Assembly: GCA_905250125.1 (NCBI GenBank)
Contig: CAJNOL010000559.1
Coordinates: forward strand, 59,865 to 123,864
Length of the DNA: 64,000 nt
DNA from: Rotaria sordida
Taxonomy: Eukaryota > Rotifera > Eurotatoria > Philodinida > Philodinidae
Direction of reading: 5' to 3'
Part shown: piece by piece, positions 1 through 11,068 of the stretch
Layout: each line of letters begins with the position of its first letter
How positions within the stretch are numbered: the first letter of the stretch is position 1
Program-made: the position numbers and the translations under genes
The notes under the pieces: generated by a model
Databases searched by the model: none
What the model was told of the DNA's origin: nothing
The model's input: only the letters and a program-made list of their open reading frames with translations

Positions 1-159
1 TTCTTCATGATATAGAAGTTATTCGAAAATAGTATGATCTACGAAATTAATAACAAAAGAATGATTTGATATATTGAATTTAAAGTTTTATTCTAGAAGA
101 ATCATGATCATTGATAAGTAGAGATATGCAGGATAACCCTGTACATCTTTACTAACAAA

Positions 160-731
160 GAAAGTCTCTCAACTAATTAATAATGTTCGATTCTGGACTA
201 TGTACTTTATATAGCTCCTAATGAGCTATGAATATCCAGAAAAGAATTCAAACTCTTAGCTTCTTACTGCGGAGATACAACATTTCTTTAGTACCGTACT
301 GTGGTCATCCTTCGGAAAACTGATTTTTGAATTTGAAATTTGAAATTAGGTCTTAATGAGAATAGTTTATTATGAAAGTTTCAGCGTCTTTTGATTTGCT
401 CCTATTCTGAAATAAGAACATCGGATCTGCGGGTACATAGGAATAATGTAAACGACAAGGTGTTTTGCCATAGCTGAATCTTAGGATAGAAACAACGAAA
501 ATATTGGAAATTTTCACAGTAAGATCTGTTTCTATGGAAAGTTCTAAGTCGAAATTTAAAAATCAGCTTTTTTCGAGGGTGACCACAGCACTGTGCTAAA
601 AAAAATGTAGTATCTCCGCAGTAAGAAGCTAAGAGTCCGTGAATTCTTTTCTGAATTCTCATAGCTCATTAGAGTTGACATGATGCACATAGTCTCGACT
701 TAAAAGCAATTGATCAGTTGGAGGACTTTCT
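160..731. repeat. Foldback / MITE-like inverted repeat, family A
   Basis: The left arm (from about 160, through the ggactatgtac and cttactgcggagatac segments) recurs as the reverse complement in the right arm, which ends near 731. The arms are about 170-200 nt and diverged. The two short ORFs inside are by-products of the repeat. A second copy of the family lies at 17311-17712. I see no transposase, so this is most likely a non-autonomous DNA transposon. Confidence 0.7.
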
Positions 732-2170
732 TCGTGAATTTAGAATAAATTAGTGTTAATTTCTAAAGTATACTCAGAGTAAAATTGTCTCATTGTTGCT
801 AATTTCTATAGAATATGTAGATATGAATTTTATTCATTTCTACTACTCCGAATAATTAATTAATAAGAATAAAAAAAAAAAACAATGAAATACGAAAAAT
901 AATTTTCGATGAAAAAGCCTTGACTTGAAATTCTGATAGTCTATAACACCATTCGATGCAGTCTAGGGCGCTCATTTCTAATATGTCATGTGTATTTTAA
1001 GAGACTAATTCCAGCGAGAGAAAACTTGACTTTACCAAAAAAACCCAGAGATTTTGGAAAGTTTCTATTTGAGTCCAGGACTGTTTACGATAACCATGAT
1101 GACATCAGATATATAGGAGAATATTCTTATAAAACTTCAGATCAGGATGTGAAGCAGACAATCATTTTACTAATATAGTTGTTCGAAAAATTACTATAGT
1201 AAAAAAGAATTTTTTTTTCCCTGAAACCATCATTTTTCATTAATTGACATGGGCATTACGTAAATTTATAACTGATATTAGTTTCGACTGTCATTACAAT
1301 GAGTGCTGTTTGGATTTTGTTATATTCAGACCGATCGATAATTATCCTATCTTCTACTCTATGGAAGATTTGTTAAAAAAGTTTAAATAGTCCATGGTTT
1401 GAAGTATATATAACACTATTTAAACTTTGCAATAGTACGCTTTCGATGTCTCATTTTTTCTAAAAACAACTGATTGGTCACATGCTTGACGATTTTTCAA
1501 AACAAGAGAACTTATGATAAACACTCCGAAAAATTTCGACAAGATGCGATTACAAAATAGACGTATCTTAATGGTTTCGATCATTCTGTTATCAACTACT
1601 TTTCTCTTTCTCTTTTTTGAGAAAATCAATTTCTCAATCCTTTTCTTTCTGTCATTTCGTAGTTGGAAACAAAGGATATACTCTAGATATTCTACATTTT
1701 GAACAACACGATTATATGACAGATTTTTTTCTTATAAAACACAACCTGCGATTTTCATGTCACCATTGAACCCGCTATGCATGTGAAGTAGAAGAAAAGC
1801 ATAGTGTTGACTTCATTTTTGAACAATCCAACAGTGACAATCAAATTAAATCAAAAATTGTATGAAGAAAAACTTTGAATTTTTTTATTGTATGTTACAT
1901 GAACTTTGACAAAGTCAACTACTCCTAAAAAAAAGAAAAGAATAGCATACATTTCAAATAGCAAAGCTTTCTTTTTTCTTTATTCATTATTTTTTTTTCT
2001 TCATCAAAATAAGATTGTATAAAATATTTCGAAAATAATATTCTCTTATATTAAATAGAAAATCTCCTGTTGTGCAAGAGATTCGTTTTTATTTCATCTA
2101 GAACGTTGTTATTAGTTTCATTTGTTATTGAAAAGTTTTTTTTTTTTTTTCAATAATAATTTATTAAACT
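732..2170. other. Intergenic AT-rich DNA
   Basis: There is no supportable gene. The stretch holds homopolymer A/T runs and short ORFs without recognisable motifs. Its last 100 bases, including a T run at about 2137-2150, form the immediate upstream region of the LRR gene. Confidence 0.5.
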
Positions 2171-5100
2171 ATGCAACGAAATGATCTTACTCGACGTCGT
2201 GGTACTATCAATTTAACAGTACTTATGGCTGTATTAAAATTTAAAGCACTTGGTTTTCGTGCTAAAGCTCGTCGTGCAAAAACTAAATATCGAAAACAAA
2301 TTGAAACCGATGATCGAAGATGGGGTGGACGACGATTAAAATTAAGTGGTCGTGCTGCTGTTCCTATTCCAGGAGGTATAATAAAAACAAAGATATGTAT
2401 TTAAAGAAAGAGTTCATAAACAAAAGATTTCTATTTTGCTATGGAAATGACATTTTTCATGTCTCTTTTTTATCAACAATTTTAATACTTCATTGAATCT
2501 TTGAAAGAAAAAAGAACTTCTGTTTCATCTTCTGGATTTAAAATAGTTGATATTTTCAAATCAATTGGGTCTTTGTCTTTTTGTAAAAAATTTCTGATGA
2601 GTATGTTACATGATGTAGCTGCTCTTGCTAATCACAAAAAGATTATTTTAGAGGATATATTTCTTTACCATAGTTTTACTTTATTCTCCAGAAATGCAAT
2701 AAGGAATGAGTTCATATAGAATTATATTTAATTGAGCAATAATTATACTGAATAAGCAATAATTTATTTAAATTAAAGGTAAAATTTATATAAAAACGGC
2801 AATATGTGTTCATTTTGTTACGGCACATTCCAAAGATATGCTATAAGAGAGAGTTGTGTTATACTATACATGTGTATATGATAACAGGGAGGCTCTTAGT
2901 TTTCGGAAATAAACAGTATATACACAACAATGTTTTACGGATCTAACACATTTATTTATACAAATGGCACAATCACGGCGCACAGTGCAATATATTTCTG
3001 ATAGTGAAAGTAAAATTGTAACTAAAAATAATGTAGCTTTTCTTTTTTTTTTTTATTGCTAAAATATGAAATTACTATTGCTATTTAATGAATGTAATTA
3101 TTATAAATTTAATAATATAAAATTGCTCAAATAATGTTTTTTTATTGCTTAAAAATTATTGCTAAATCGTATTTTAATTATTGCTCAAATAAATACTAGC
3201 TATTCATATAAAGTCTATGTTTGTATATCAACAATGTTGGTCACAATCCGTGGGAGAAGGTCCAAAGTTGTGCTCGTATACTAAACACTCCTTTTAGATT
3301 GTGTTTCACAAAATAGAAAAAAATCTATTCATACCACTGCATAAAAACAAATAATAACAGATAATTGGAAAGGTTTTAGACAAGACGCTTGTTCACTTTT
3401 AACCTTCTAGAAAATATTTCCAACACGTCAAAAGCTATGAATTTTTACTCTTTTCGAATATGCTAAAAATTGTTGAAGTCGATTGTTTTGCAGAGCGGAC
3501 ACTTCTCTACAATACGGATGGACCAAAAGTTACCGGGTAGTTAATCTTTGATTTTAAATAAGTTTTGATACGAACAAGATAGAGAGCTGTGATTTTTACC
3601 ATTCGAAAGAGAGTTTGTTACTGCATAGTTCCATGTATTACTCAACAATTTTGTCTAATGATGAATCTTCGGGAAAACAGTAATAGATCTATGAAGATGG
3701 CATAAAAGTTCAATTCTAATAAGTGTACTAGACCCGCGTACTTACGATCCACGTCCACAATCTCATTGCCTAGTGTCGCATTGATAACTTTTAAGCGAAA
3801 CAAGATAAAAGTTTTGGGTAGGGGCATGGATGTCGATCGTAAGTACTCGAATCTACTACACATCTTGCAATTGAATTTTTATGCCATCTTCATAGAGCTA
3901 TTACTGTTTTTCCCAAGATTCAACATTTGATCATTAGACAAAATCGTTGAGTAATACATAAAACTATGCAGTAACACACTCTCTTTCAAATGATGAAAGC
4001 TATAGTTCTCTATCTTGTTCCTATCAAAAGTCATTCAAAATCAAAGACTGGCTGCCCGATAACTCTTGGTCCATCTTGTATAAGCATTTTTTTATAACAG
4101 CACCTTTCAACATAAAAAGTTTATTTAGATAAAAATGAAAATTGAAGCGTCTTGTCGAAAGCAAAAAGAATTTCAAATTTTGATTTACAAGCTGATAAAT
4201 AAATAAAGATACTAACTTGTACTATTGACGAACAAAAATTTAAACAAAACTTCTAAACTCATATTCAACAAGAGCAAAAACTCATAGCCTTTCACTTGTC
4301 GGAAATACTTTATAGAAGGTCAAAAGTGAACAAACATCTTATCTCAAAAAACTCTCCGATCAGCCGTTAGTTAAGAAAAATATCGTGAGGCTGAGAGTAG
4401 AGATGTGGCGAGGCGTGAAGTTGTTGATGAGCATGACAACTGTCTCTTTCCCCCTAACCCATATGCCATCAACATTGCAAGATTTTGTTCGATTTTAATT
4501 GACTCACATGTTGATTAATTTGGTGACCTTCTAACCTTTCATTCCACGATGACATTTAAAATCGCACTACCGTCAGTAGTTTTTTGTCTGGTTTAAATCA
4601 CATGAGATTTTTTCATTAATAAAATAATATTGATTTCTATTTATAGAAATTTTTGGTTTATTCGAATTAGAAATTCTCGATTTATCAACAGAACGTACAT
4701 CAGGTCTTGATTTTCGTATTGAACGTCTTCCACGTGAAATTGGTTATTTATATCGTTTACGTATTCTTAATCTTGATGTTAATGCATTAACATCATTACC
4801 AGATGCAATATGTGAATTAAAATATCTTGAATGTCTTACTGTATCATGTAATAAATTACAAACATTACCATTATCATTTAAAAAATTAATACGATTAGAA
4901 AGTTTACATTTAGCATCAAATCATTTTCAAGCATTTCCACTTGTTATATGTCAAATGGAATCATTAAAATTTCTTGATTTAAGTTGTAATCAAATTGTTA
5001 TTTTACCACCAACATTATCAAAATTAAAATATTTAAGAACATTATTATTATATAATAATAAAATAAATGAATGGCCTGATGCTTTATGTGATTTAATTGA

Positions 5101-5311
5101 ATTACGTACATTATGGTTAGGAAAAAATGAACTTAAACGTTTACCAATACATTTTGGACAATTAAAACATTTAGATTGGTCAAATTATCCATTATCATCA
5201 AATATTAATGATAATCCTTTAATGAGTCCACCATTAAATGTGTGTCAATTAGGTATTCAAGCTATACGAGATTATCTTGGATCAGGAATACCAAAGAGAA
5301 GTTCATTATAA
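2171..5311 (+). CDS. Leucine-rich repeat protein, two exons
   Basis: Exons are 2171-2375 and 4647-5311 (donor GAG|gtataa, acceptor ttatag, phase 1), giving 289 residues. The first about 68 residues are strongly basic (R/K-rich) and match no domain I know. From about residue 69 there are roughly seven typical 23-residue leucine-rich repeats of the LxxLxLxxNxLxxLPxxIxxL kind, ending in a short basic tail. No signal peptide or membrane segment is visible, so it is probably intracellular. LRRs of this plain type make curved protein-binding surfaces, as in SHOC2, LRRC10 or PP1-regulator relatives; I cannot choose between these. The 2.27-kb intron is unusually long for the window and carries a palindromic transposon. 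An AATAAA lies at 5357. The model is solid; the partner and role are unknown. Confidence 0.85.
3375..4350. repeat. Nested palindromic element in the LRR intron
   Basis: An outer pair of arms (about 3375-3480 and 4255-4350, sharing the gttcacttttaaccttct segment in inverted form) encloses an inner inverted repeat at 3511-4083. The inner arms start with GGATGGACCAAAAGTTACC and its near reverse complement, next to TA at both ends. The whole looks like a foldback element, or one TIR element inserted in another. It lies wholly inside the LRR intron and carries no intact ORF. Confidence 0.75.
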
Positions 5312-5356
5312 TATAATATAAATTATTTTCAAATCTCTTGTTACTTTAAAATAACA

Positions 5357-5362
5357 AATAAA
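5357..5362 (+). promoter_or_regulatory. Candidate polyadenylation signal of the LRR gene
   Basis: AATAAA lies 46 nt after the stop codon, a normal distance. The hexamer is common by chance in such AT-rich DNA. Confidence 0.4.
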
Positions 5363-5492
5363 AACAAAAACAAATTTATTTTCAATTAAATATTTTCTCA
5401 TGATGTTTCTTGTTCTATTAATAAATATTTGATTATATAATTCATTAAATTAATGGATTAGCTATAATTGACAGATCGATAAAACGACATGA

Positions 5493-5567
5493 CCAACTAT
5501 CAATCACCCACACGTATGAACGATTCGAACTTAAAAGTGTAAAAAAAACAGACAACGATTGATAGTA
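5493..5567. repeat. Small hairpin repeat, copy 1
   Basis: ACTATCAATC at the left pairs perfectly with GATTGATAGT at the right, about 50 nt away. The loop holds GATTCGAACTTAAAAGTG, which is shared exactly with a second copy at 29354-29455. On the minus strand this segment resembles a degenerate tRNA B box, but no cloverleaf can be folded. Confidence 0.5.
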
Positions 5568-5835
5568 TTTGAAATGAAAGCGTTTTTATTTCTGAGCAGC
5601 TTTGTATGCGATAGACCCAAGAAATCTTTCATAGAGTATACAACTCGAAAATTTGAATGTGGATGTGGGCGTAGGGTGTGTGGGGGTGTTATTATTAAGA
5701 GTAGACGCTCATCCACACTATTCGTATACATGCTAGATATCCACGAACCAAGATAATGCATTCAAAAATAATCTCTGTTTTTGATGAAATTTCGTAATGA
5801 AACTCGTTTATATTGCTAATTTTTGTAGCAAAAAC

Positions 5836-6000
5836 GATGTCTCGAGATAGAACTCAACAAACTGCACCAAATACACCAGAGATAGAGCCGGTACTGGTAT
5901 GGAGTTCAGACCAGTCGGCCTACCGGCGACTGACTGCTAATCGACAGACCGCCCAATCCGGTCTGACCTACTCAGACTGGTATGCAGAAGTAATATTCAC
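5836..6000 (+). other. GC-richer open reading segment of unknown origin
   Basis: The reading frame from ATG 5836 gives about 50 hydrophilic residues rich in T, Q, S and P, ending near a WYAEV segment, before it runs into the hairpin repeat at 6075. Codon choice (ccg, cgg, acc, gtc) is clearly unlike that of the AT-biased genes around it. It may be a truncated gene or a transposon-protein fragment. I do not recognise it, and no splice donor joins it to the gene downstream. Confidence 0.25.
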
Positions 6001-6074
6001 ACACTTTCATTCAACTAAAAGCCACTATAAGGCTTTGAGCTCAGAACGATATATGTGGAGGTTTACAGAGATAG

Positions 6075-6240
6075 GTCTTCTGTACCTAATGGTGTATGTA
6101 CTATCAAGTCTTATTGAGATATCAATAGAGGGCACCACCTTTGTCGCAACCGCAGGATAATGTATCGAAGGTGGCGCTCTCTATTGATATCTCAATGCTA
6201 CGCAATAGAACTTGATAGCACTTACACCATTAGATAGAGA
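6075..6240. repeat. Short hairpin MITE, family B
   Basis: Two arms of about 70 nt (CCTAATGGTGTATGTACT and its inverted counterpart, with inner segments reading ATTGAGATATCAATAGAG) form a nearly perfect palindrome. A relative with the same end motif lies at 39899-40043. Confidence 0.7.
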
Positions 6241-6498
6241 AAATCTTTCCCGACAAATCTACGCATGTGCCGTTCTAGGGTCAAAAATTACTACGAGACT
6301 TATGTTCGTCTTTTATTATATGTCATAAAATAAACTAATGTTCTTTAGAAAAAGATAAGTCAAAGTACACTGATGTTACAGATAGAAAGATAGACGTGAT
6401 ATTATCAGCTACGGTGACACGTACATTACATCAGAATTATAAACATTTTTTTTTTCTACTTATAAATATTTACAAGTTAACATTTTCTTACTATCAAC

Positions 6499-7005
6499 AT
6501 GTCAAGAACAATTACTACATGTACTTTTCAATTTATTTTATTTCTATATGAATATCTCGCATGGCAATTAGAAATAAAAAATTATACAACACATAGTCAT
6601 CATCGTGATTTATTTGGATCAAATACATATTTTTTAATTGTTCAAATAAATTCATTACCACATCTAGCTGCTGTTTATGTTTATTATCATCGAATTAAAT
6701 GGGCTATGTTACTTTACATACCTTATTTAATACTTTTTACTATTGGACAAATTTTTACTTGGTGGTTACCATATTTTTTTCAAAAAGGTTTATGGTATAG
6801 CGATGAAACTGGTGAAAAATTAGCACAATATAAAAAATATCATACAAATTATCATCGAATTTTACCACGTTTTAAAGATCATGTTATTATTCCTGATACA
6901 GAACATACAATTTTATTTATTTTAACTTTAATTACACTTATACTAACAATTCGAACAATGATTTTAACAATAAAAAATAAAACATTAAAAATTAAAAGTC
7001 AATAG
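6499..7005 (+). CDS. Small multi-pass membrane protein, intronless
   Basis: A single uninterrupted ORF of 168 residues with the same AT-biased codon use as the clear genes. It has about four hydrophobic segments: near residues 10-25, 48-62, 68-90 and a C-terminal one at about 135-158. A tryptophan-rich FTWWLPYFF segment follows the third, and after it come a polar YKKYHTNYHRILPR loop and a PDTEH turn. The layout recalls small bacterial membrane proteins with a WW-x-PYFF core and LP..PD..H loop; that resemblance is from memory and untested. No signal peptide cleavage site is evident. The gene stands alone, between the hairpin at 6240 and COA6 on the other strand. I do not know its function. 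Confidence 0.65.
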   Translation: MSRTITTCTFQFILFLYEYLAWQLEIKNYTTHSHHRDLFGSNTYFLIVQINSLPHLAAVYVYYHRIKWAMLLYIPYLILFTIGQIFTWWLPYFFQKGLWYSDETGEKLAQYKKYHTNYHRILPRFKDHVIIPDTEHTILFILTLITLILTIRTMILTIKNKTLKIKSQ

Positions 7006-8020
7006 AAAACAAAAATTTAATATTTATTCTTATTTCTTTTTTCAAAAATTAATATATTATTCAAATTGTAGTTTTTCTCTTTTCTTTCGATTTAATTAAT
7101 AATTAAAGATCGATTATATTAAAGTTTATATATATTAGATTGATATTCATTACACTAAATTTCGATATTTCTTTTCACTTTAAACATACAAAGTAGTAGA
7201 TATTTTTTTGGATTGTAGGAAGAGCTAGTAATTCAGCAGAAAGTACTTTCATTTTCGAACTGATGACCAGTGAACTGGCAGAAACGAAATCCACTGTGAC
7301 AAGTCAGATCCTTGTTAATCGTTTAAGAAAATCCGCCTATTATAGAAACTGTAACTTTTTAAAAGTCAGATGATTCGTTTTTTTTGTTATTTTACATTTA
7401 ATTACGTAGTTCTAATTTCTGAATATCCTTCCTTATGATTTTGAAATTGTATTTGTCTTGTGTGACACTACGTTCTCTTTGAATCAGCATAAGATAGTAT
7501 TTTTTTTAATCTATGATATATTTTAGTAAATAAATGTGTAACACACGACATACAGAATCTCGTAGACAATATCAACTCCTATTGAGTCAAACGGTAATAG
7601 TTACCATTGAAAATTCATCGAGAGTGTTGCGTACCTTTTTCTCGTTTTTCATAGAATATATTTCATAATACAAGAAACTAATTAATCTATTGAAAAATCT
7701 ATGTTTTTTTTTATCACAATTAGAATATGAATGTATGAAGGAAAATAAAACTAAATACTTTTCGATATAATTTCATCTTTGATTTCATGTTAATTTTCCA
7801 TCATAGATAATTGCTTATCTTATTTGACCCATATTTTCAAACTATCTCTTTATAAAAAATAAACAAACAAGCTTTATTATTTATCTAAACGGTATATTTT
7901 TTCTTCGAAAAAAAAAACAAAAAAAAACAACTACTTAAACAAATGGTAGCAAAAAATTATCTAAAAAAAAATAAAACACTAGACAAGAGAAAAAACCGAA
8001 TATGATTAACTTAAATAAAA
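7006..8020. other. Intergenic region between convergent genes
   Basis: This AT-rich region holds the 3' ends of the membrane-protein gene and of COA6. TTTATT at 7873-7878 is a possible COA6 polyadenylation signal on the minus strand. I see no further gene. Confidence 0.5.
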
Positions 8021-8275
8021 TTAAGGTGTAGGTTGTTGTTTTATAGATTTTAATTTGTCTGTTTCTACTTGACCAACTGCTAATTGTTGTTTAAATATAT
8101 CATAATCGCGTTTTTGATCAAAATGTGTAACCCATGTTGCTGGACAACTTGATTCAAATAATTGACGATATTTTAAACATTTTTCTTTATCTTCTGTATT
8201 CATATCAAGACATTTCCAATATTCATCACGTGCTAACCAACATTTTTGACGATAATTCTTATCAATAACAGACAT
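8021..8275 (-). CDS. coa6: Cytochrome c oxidase assembly factor 6 (COA6)
   Basis: An 84-residue intronless ORF. Near the start is CWLARDEYWKC, a CX9C motif, followed by CLKYRQLFESSC, a CX10C motif. This CX9C-CX10C pair, with WVTHF and KRDY after it, is the hallmark of COA6, a coiled-coil-helix protein of the mitochondrial intermembrane space. It is imported through the Mia40 relay and helps copper delivery to the CuA site of COX2 during complex IV assembly. Length and motif order match the animal family (roughly 80-125 residues, variable ends). The methionine chosen is the only one before the first motif. The gene points toward the membrane-protein gene, and no operon-like link is visible. 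Confidence 0.93.
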   Translation of the reverse strand: MSVIDKNYRQKCWLARDEYWKCLDMNTEDKEKCLKYRQLFESSCPATWVTHFDQKRDYDIFKQQLAVGQVETDKLKSIKQQPTP

Positions 8276-11068
8276 TATTAATCAAATTTTCAAAATCAAA
8301 AAACAAAAAAAAGTTCAAATTCTAATGCCAATATATAAGTAAAACAAAAAAAACTATAATCAACATGAATGGTTGATAGAAAAAACGTAAGAATACACGA
8401 CAGAGGACGCTATTTTATTGTTTGATGTGAATAATGTTTATGTTGCACATCTGCGTTCGCTGCAATATTGTAACACTAACTCTATCAATATATGCCTTTT
8501 TTTGTGTAATGATGTGTAGTCTTTTTAGTATTAATATCTTTTAGATTATTTTCTAAGATGATGCACTTTAGGTTTTTAAATCAAAGCATATAATCTATTT
8601 CTGACTGCTATCTAAATGATTATATTCTCAGGTATAAAAACTAATATTTGACATTTCTACCAATGGAATATATGCTTGAAATAGATATTATATAAAACAT
8701 TAGACACAAGAATAATAGTATAATTTCATTTTGTGTTTTATAATCATATTTTATTTTGATAAATAAATAAAAATTTGAATCCTTTGCAGCTATTATCTTT
8801 CATAAATAGGAAATTCCGAGTTTATTACTTTCATATTTCTATTGCCGCTCAACAGAAATTTTCACTTATTTTTCTTTTTTTTTAAGAATAGGTGAGAGTC
8901 GATAATTTTTCGTCTTCTATCAGTCATAATCTACAGGTGATCCGAGAAGAAAAGCTTGCCGACGCCATTAGCCATTCACACCTTTTGGCATACAATCACA
9001 TCAATATTCAATTGTAAGAAACATGAATTTATATGCTCTCGGAAAAAGTCAAGTATTCTTTTCCCGTCGAAAATTCACTAACAATTATCCTTTCACAGAT
9101 TCATATGGTAATATAGATAGTATGATGGTTAAGGCAAGAAACATTCATATCCAAGATATATTTACTTTCGAATTTTTTACATGGTAGACTTGAATGAGAC
9201 ATTTGCCAGATTTCTAGCTTTCTAACTATCTCCAACACAAACGAAATACGATGAAATTTCACTTTCTCCTGTATTTCGCCTATTCTCACCAAAAAATTAA
9301 GTTTTGAAAGTAAAAATCGACTTTGGGAACAAAATCTTCTTTTAGATACAAACAGAACGTGAAATTCTCTATCGATTAGTCTTGTAGTTTTTTTTTTTTC
9401 ATTTCAATGCAAATCTCTTAGTTAGAAAATAGCATTTAAACCTATTTTTGCAAGGAAAAAATACAAAAACATCTATATAGACAGACAGATTCTCCTCCGG
9501 TCTTTCATACTATCCATGTCACCATTTGAATCAGATGCCTACACTTTAATGCAAAAGAAAATTCGAAAAAAAGAAATTCACTCCAATTTTTATCTTTGAC
9601 TGCCTGTGTAATAAAAAGGAAAAATACGATGATTCATCGATCTATTCATGTATACAAAAAACATCTGTGTATTGAATCTCTCTATTAAAAACAATCTTAT
9701 TCTTTCGATTAACATCAAGATAATTATTTTAATCACGTAATGTTATCTTGCTTTTGATGATATGAATTTTGACATTTTTTTTTTTTTCGCAATTTTATCA
9801 TCACAGAATTCTCTTTATACTTGAGCATGAATTACTGAAATATAGTCTCATATCAACCCTCAATTAAATCTCATAGAAAAGCAATTAATCGATAATAACG
9901 TTAATTATCTATGACAAATACGTTGACAATCAGACATTCTTTTTTTTTTTTTTTTCTTGAAACTTAAAAACATAACACGAACTATTAAAATTGCCTATGA
10001 AAGAATATATTTTCGAATTGTCATGTGTCACATATACTGTTCCATGATCTTATTTATTTTCAAAAGAGTCCTGTTGTTCGATCACAATCTCTAATTGTTT
10101 TTCTAACAAATATAAAATATAATTTCATTCGATCTCTCTCTCATGATATTATCTCGAGAAAAATTAAACAACTATACTAAGCCGATTACACGATATTAAT
10201 CAATTATAGCCTGTAGAGAAGAGAGAGAGAAAAAAAAAATAATCCGTGGATCCTTTTCTTTTGTTTTGTTATTACTTCTCACTTATCTGATTAATCTACA
10301 TGATTGAAGTGATAAAAAATTTATTCTTTAAAGGTTTAAACAAGCTGCTAGCACCATATATAAATACTGCTCAAAGGGTTTTATATTCACACTCCGTTTC
10401 TTTTTTTTTCTAATATGAACGTTATGATACCGTTTGTTGTTGTCAAAACAAAAAAAAAAAAAAGTGATGATCTAACATCTACAGACAGCTGTTGAAAATT
10501 TCAAAAACTCAAATGATGAGAGAAAAATGAACAGATGTAATGAGAATGATATTGAACTCATGCATATATCCACAATAGAACAATTTAATTGCTAGTCAGC
10601 ATGAAATTCAACTTTGAAGTTTAAGTATCGATCAGACAAAAAGATTAAGATTGTTTAATAAATATTTCTAGGAGATTGATTACATATTTAATTATTATTA
10701 GAAATTTTTTTTTTTAAGATTCATAGTCATATCATATGATCACTAAGCAAATAATTCACAACCGGATATTTTATTTCCTTTGAGTTTTAAAGTCCAATCA
10801 AATTTTTTTTTTTATTGCACACTTTCACCTTGTTTTGTTTTTTTTCGTCATGAACAAGAGAGTAGAGAAAAAAAAAATAGCTGTTCATAGGAATGACTTT
10901 CTCTCTCTCTCTTTCTCTCGCTTGCGCTAAAGAGTAGAAAAAGGAGGAGAGCGAAATGGTTCATTTCATCGTTGATCAATATATAGGTATATAAACATCT
11001 ACTTGTCATTAACATCGAAAATAGTCGAACAATTAATTTTGTTTGTGTTCAATAAAATAAAATCCATA
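8276..11068. other. Intergenic / upstream region of COA6 and Wnt
   Basis: This 2.8-kb stretch separates two divergent genes. It has many T and A runs, a CT-rich tract near 10901-10920 and several 40-70-residue ORFs without motifs. Promoter and enhancer sequence for the Wnt gene presumably lies here, but only a TATA-like box can be pointed to. Confidence 0.5.
10988..10995 (+). promoter_or_regulatory. TATA-like box of the Wnt gene
   Basis: TATATAAA lies 74 nt upstream of the Wnt start codon, a plausible distance for a short leader. The AT-rich background makes chance occurrence likely. Confidence 0.3.

Noticed and set aside
402..662. 86-residue minus-strand ORF
   Set aside because: It lies fully inside the family A inverted repeat; its sequence reflects the palindrome.
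5353..5540. Possible tRNA gene from the TTCGAA / B-box-like phrase
   Set aside because: No acceptor, D or anticodon stems can be drawn; only a simple hairpin forms.
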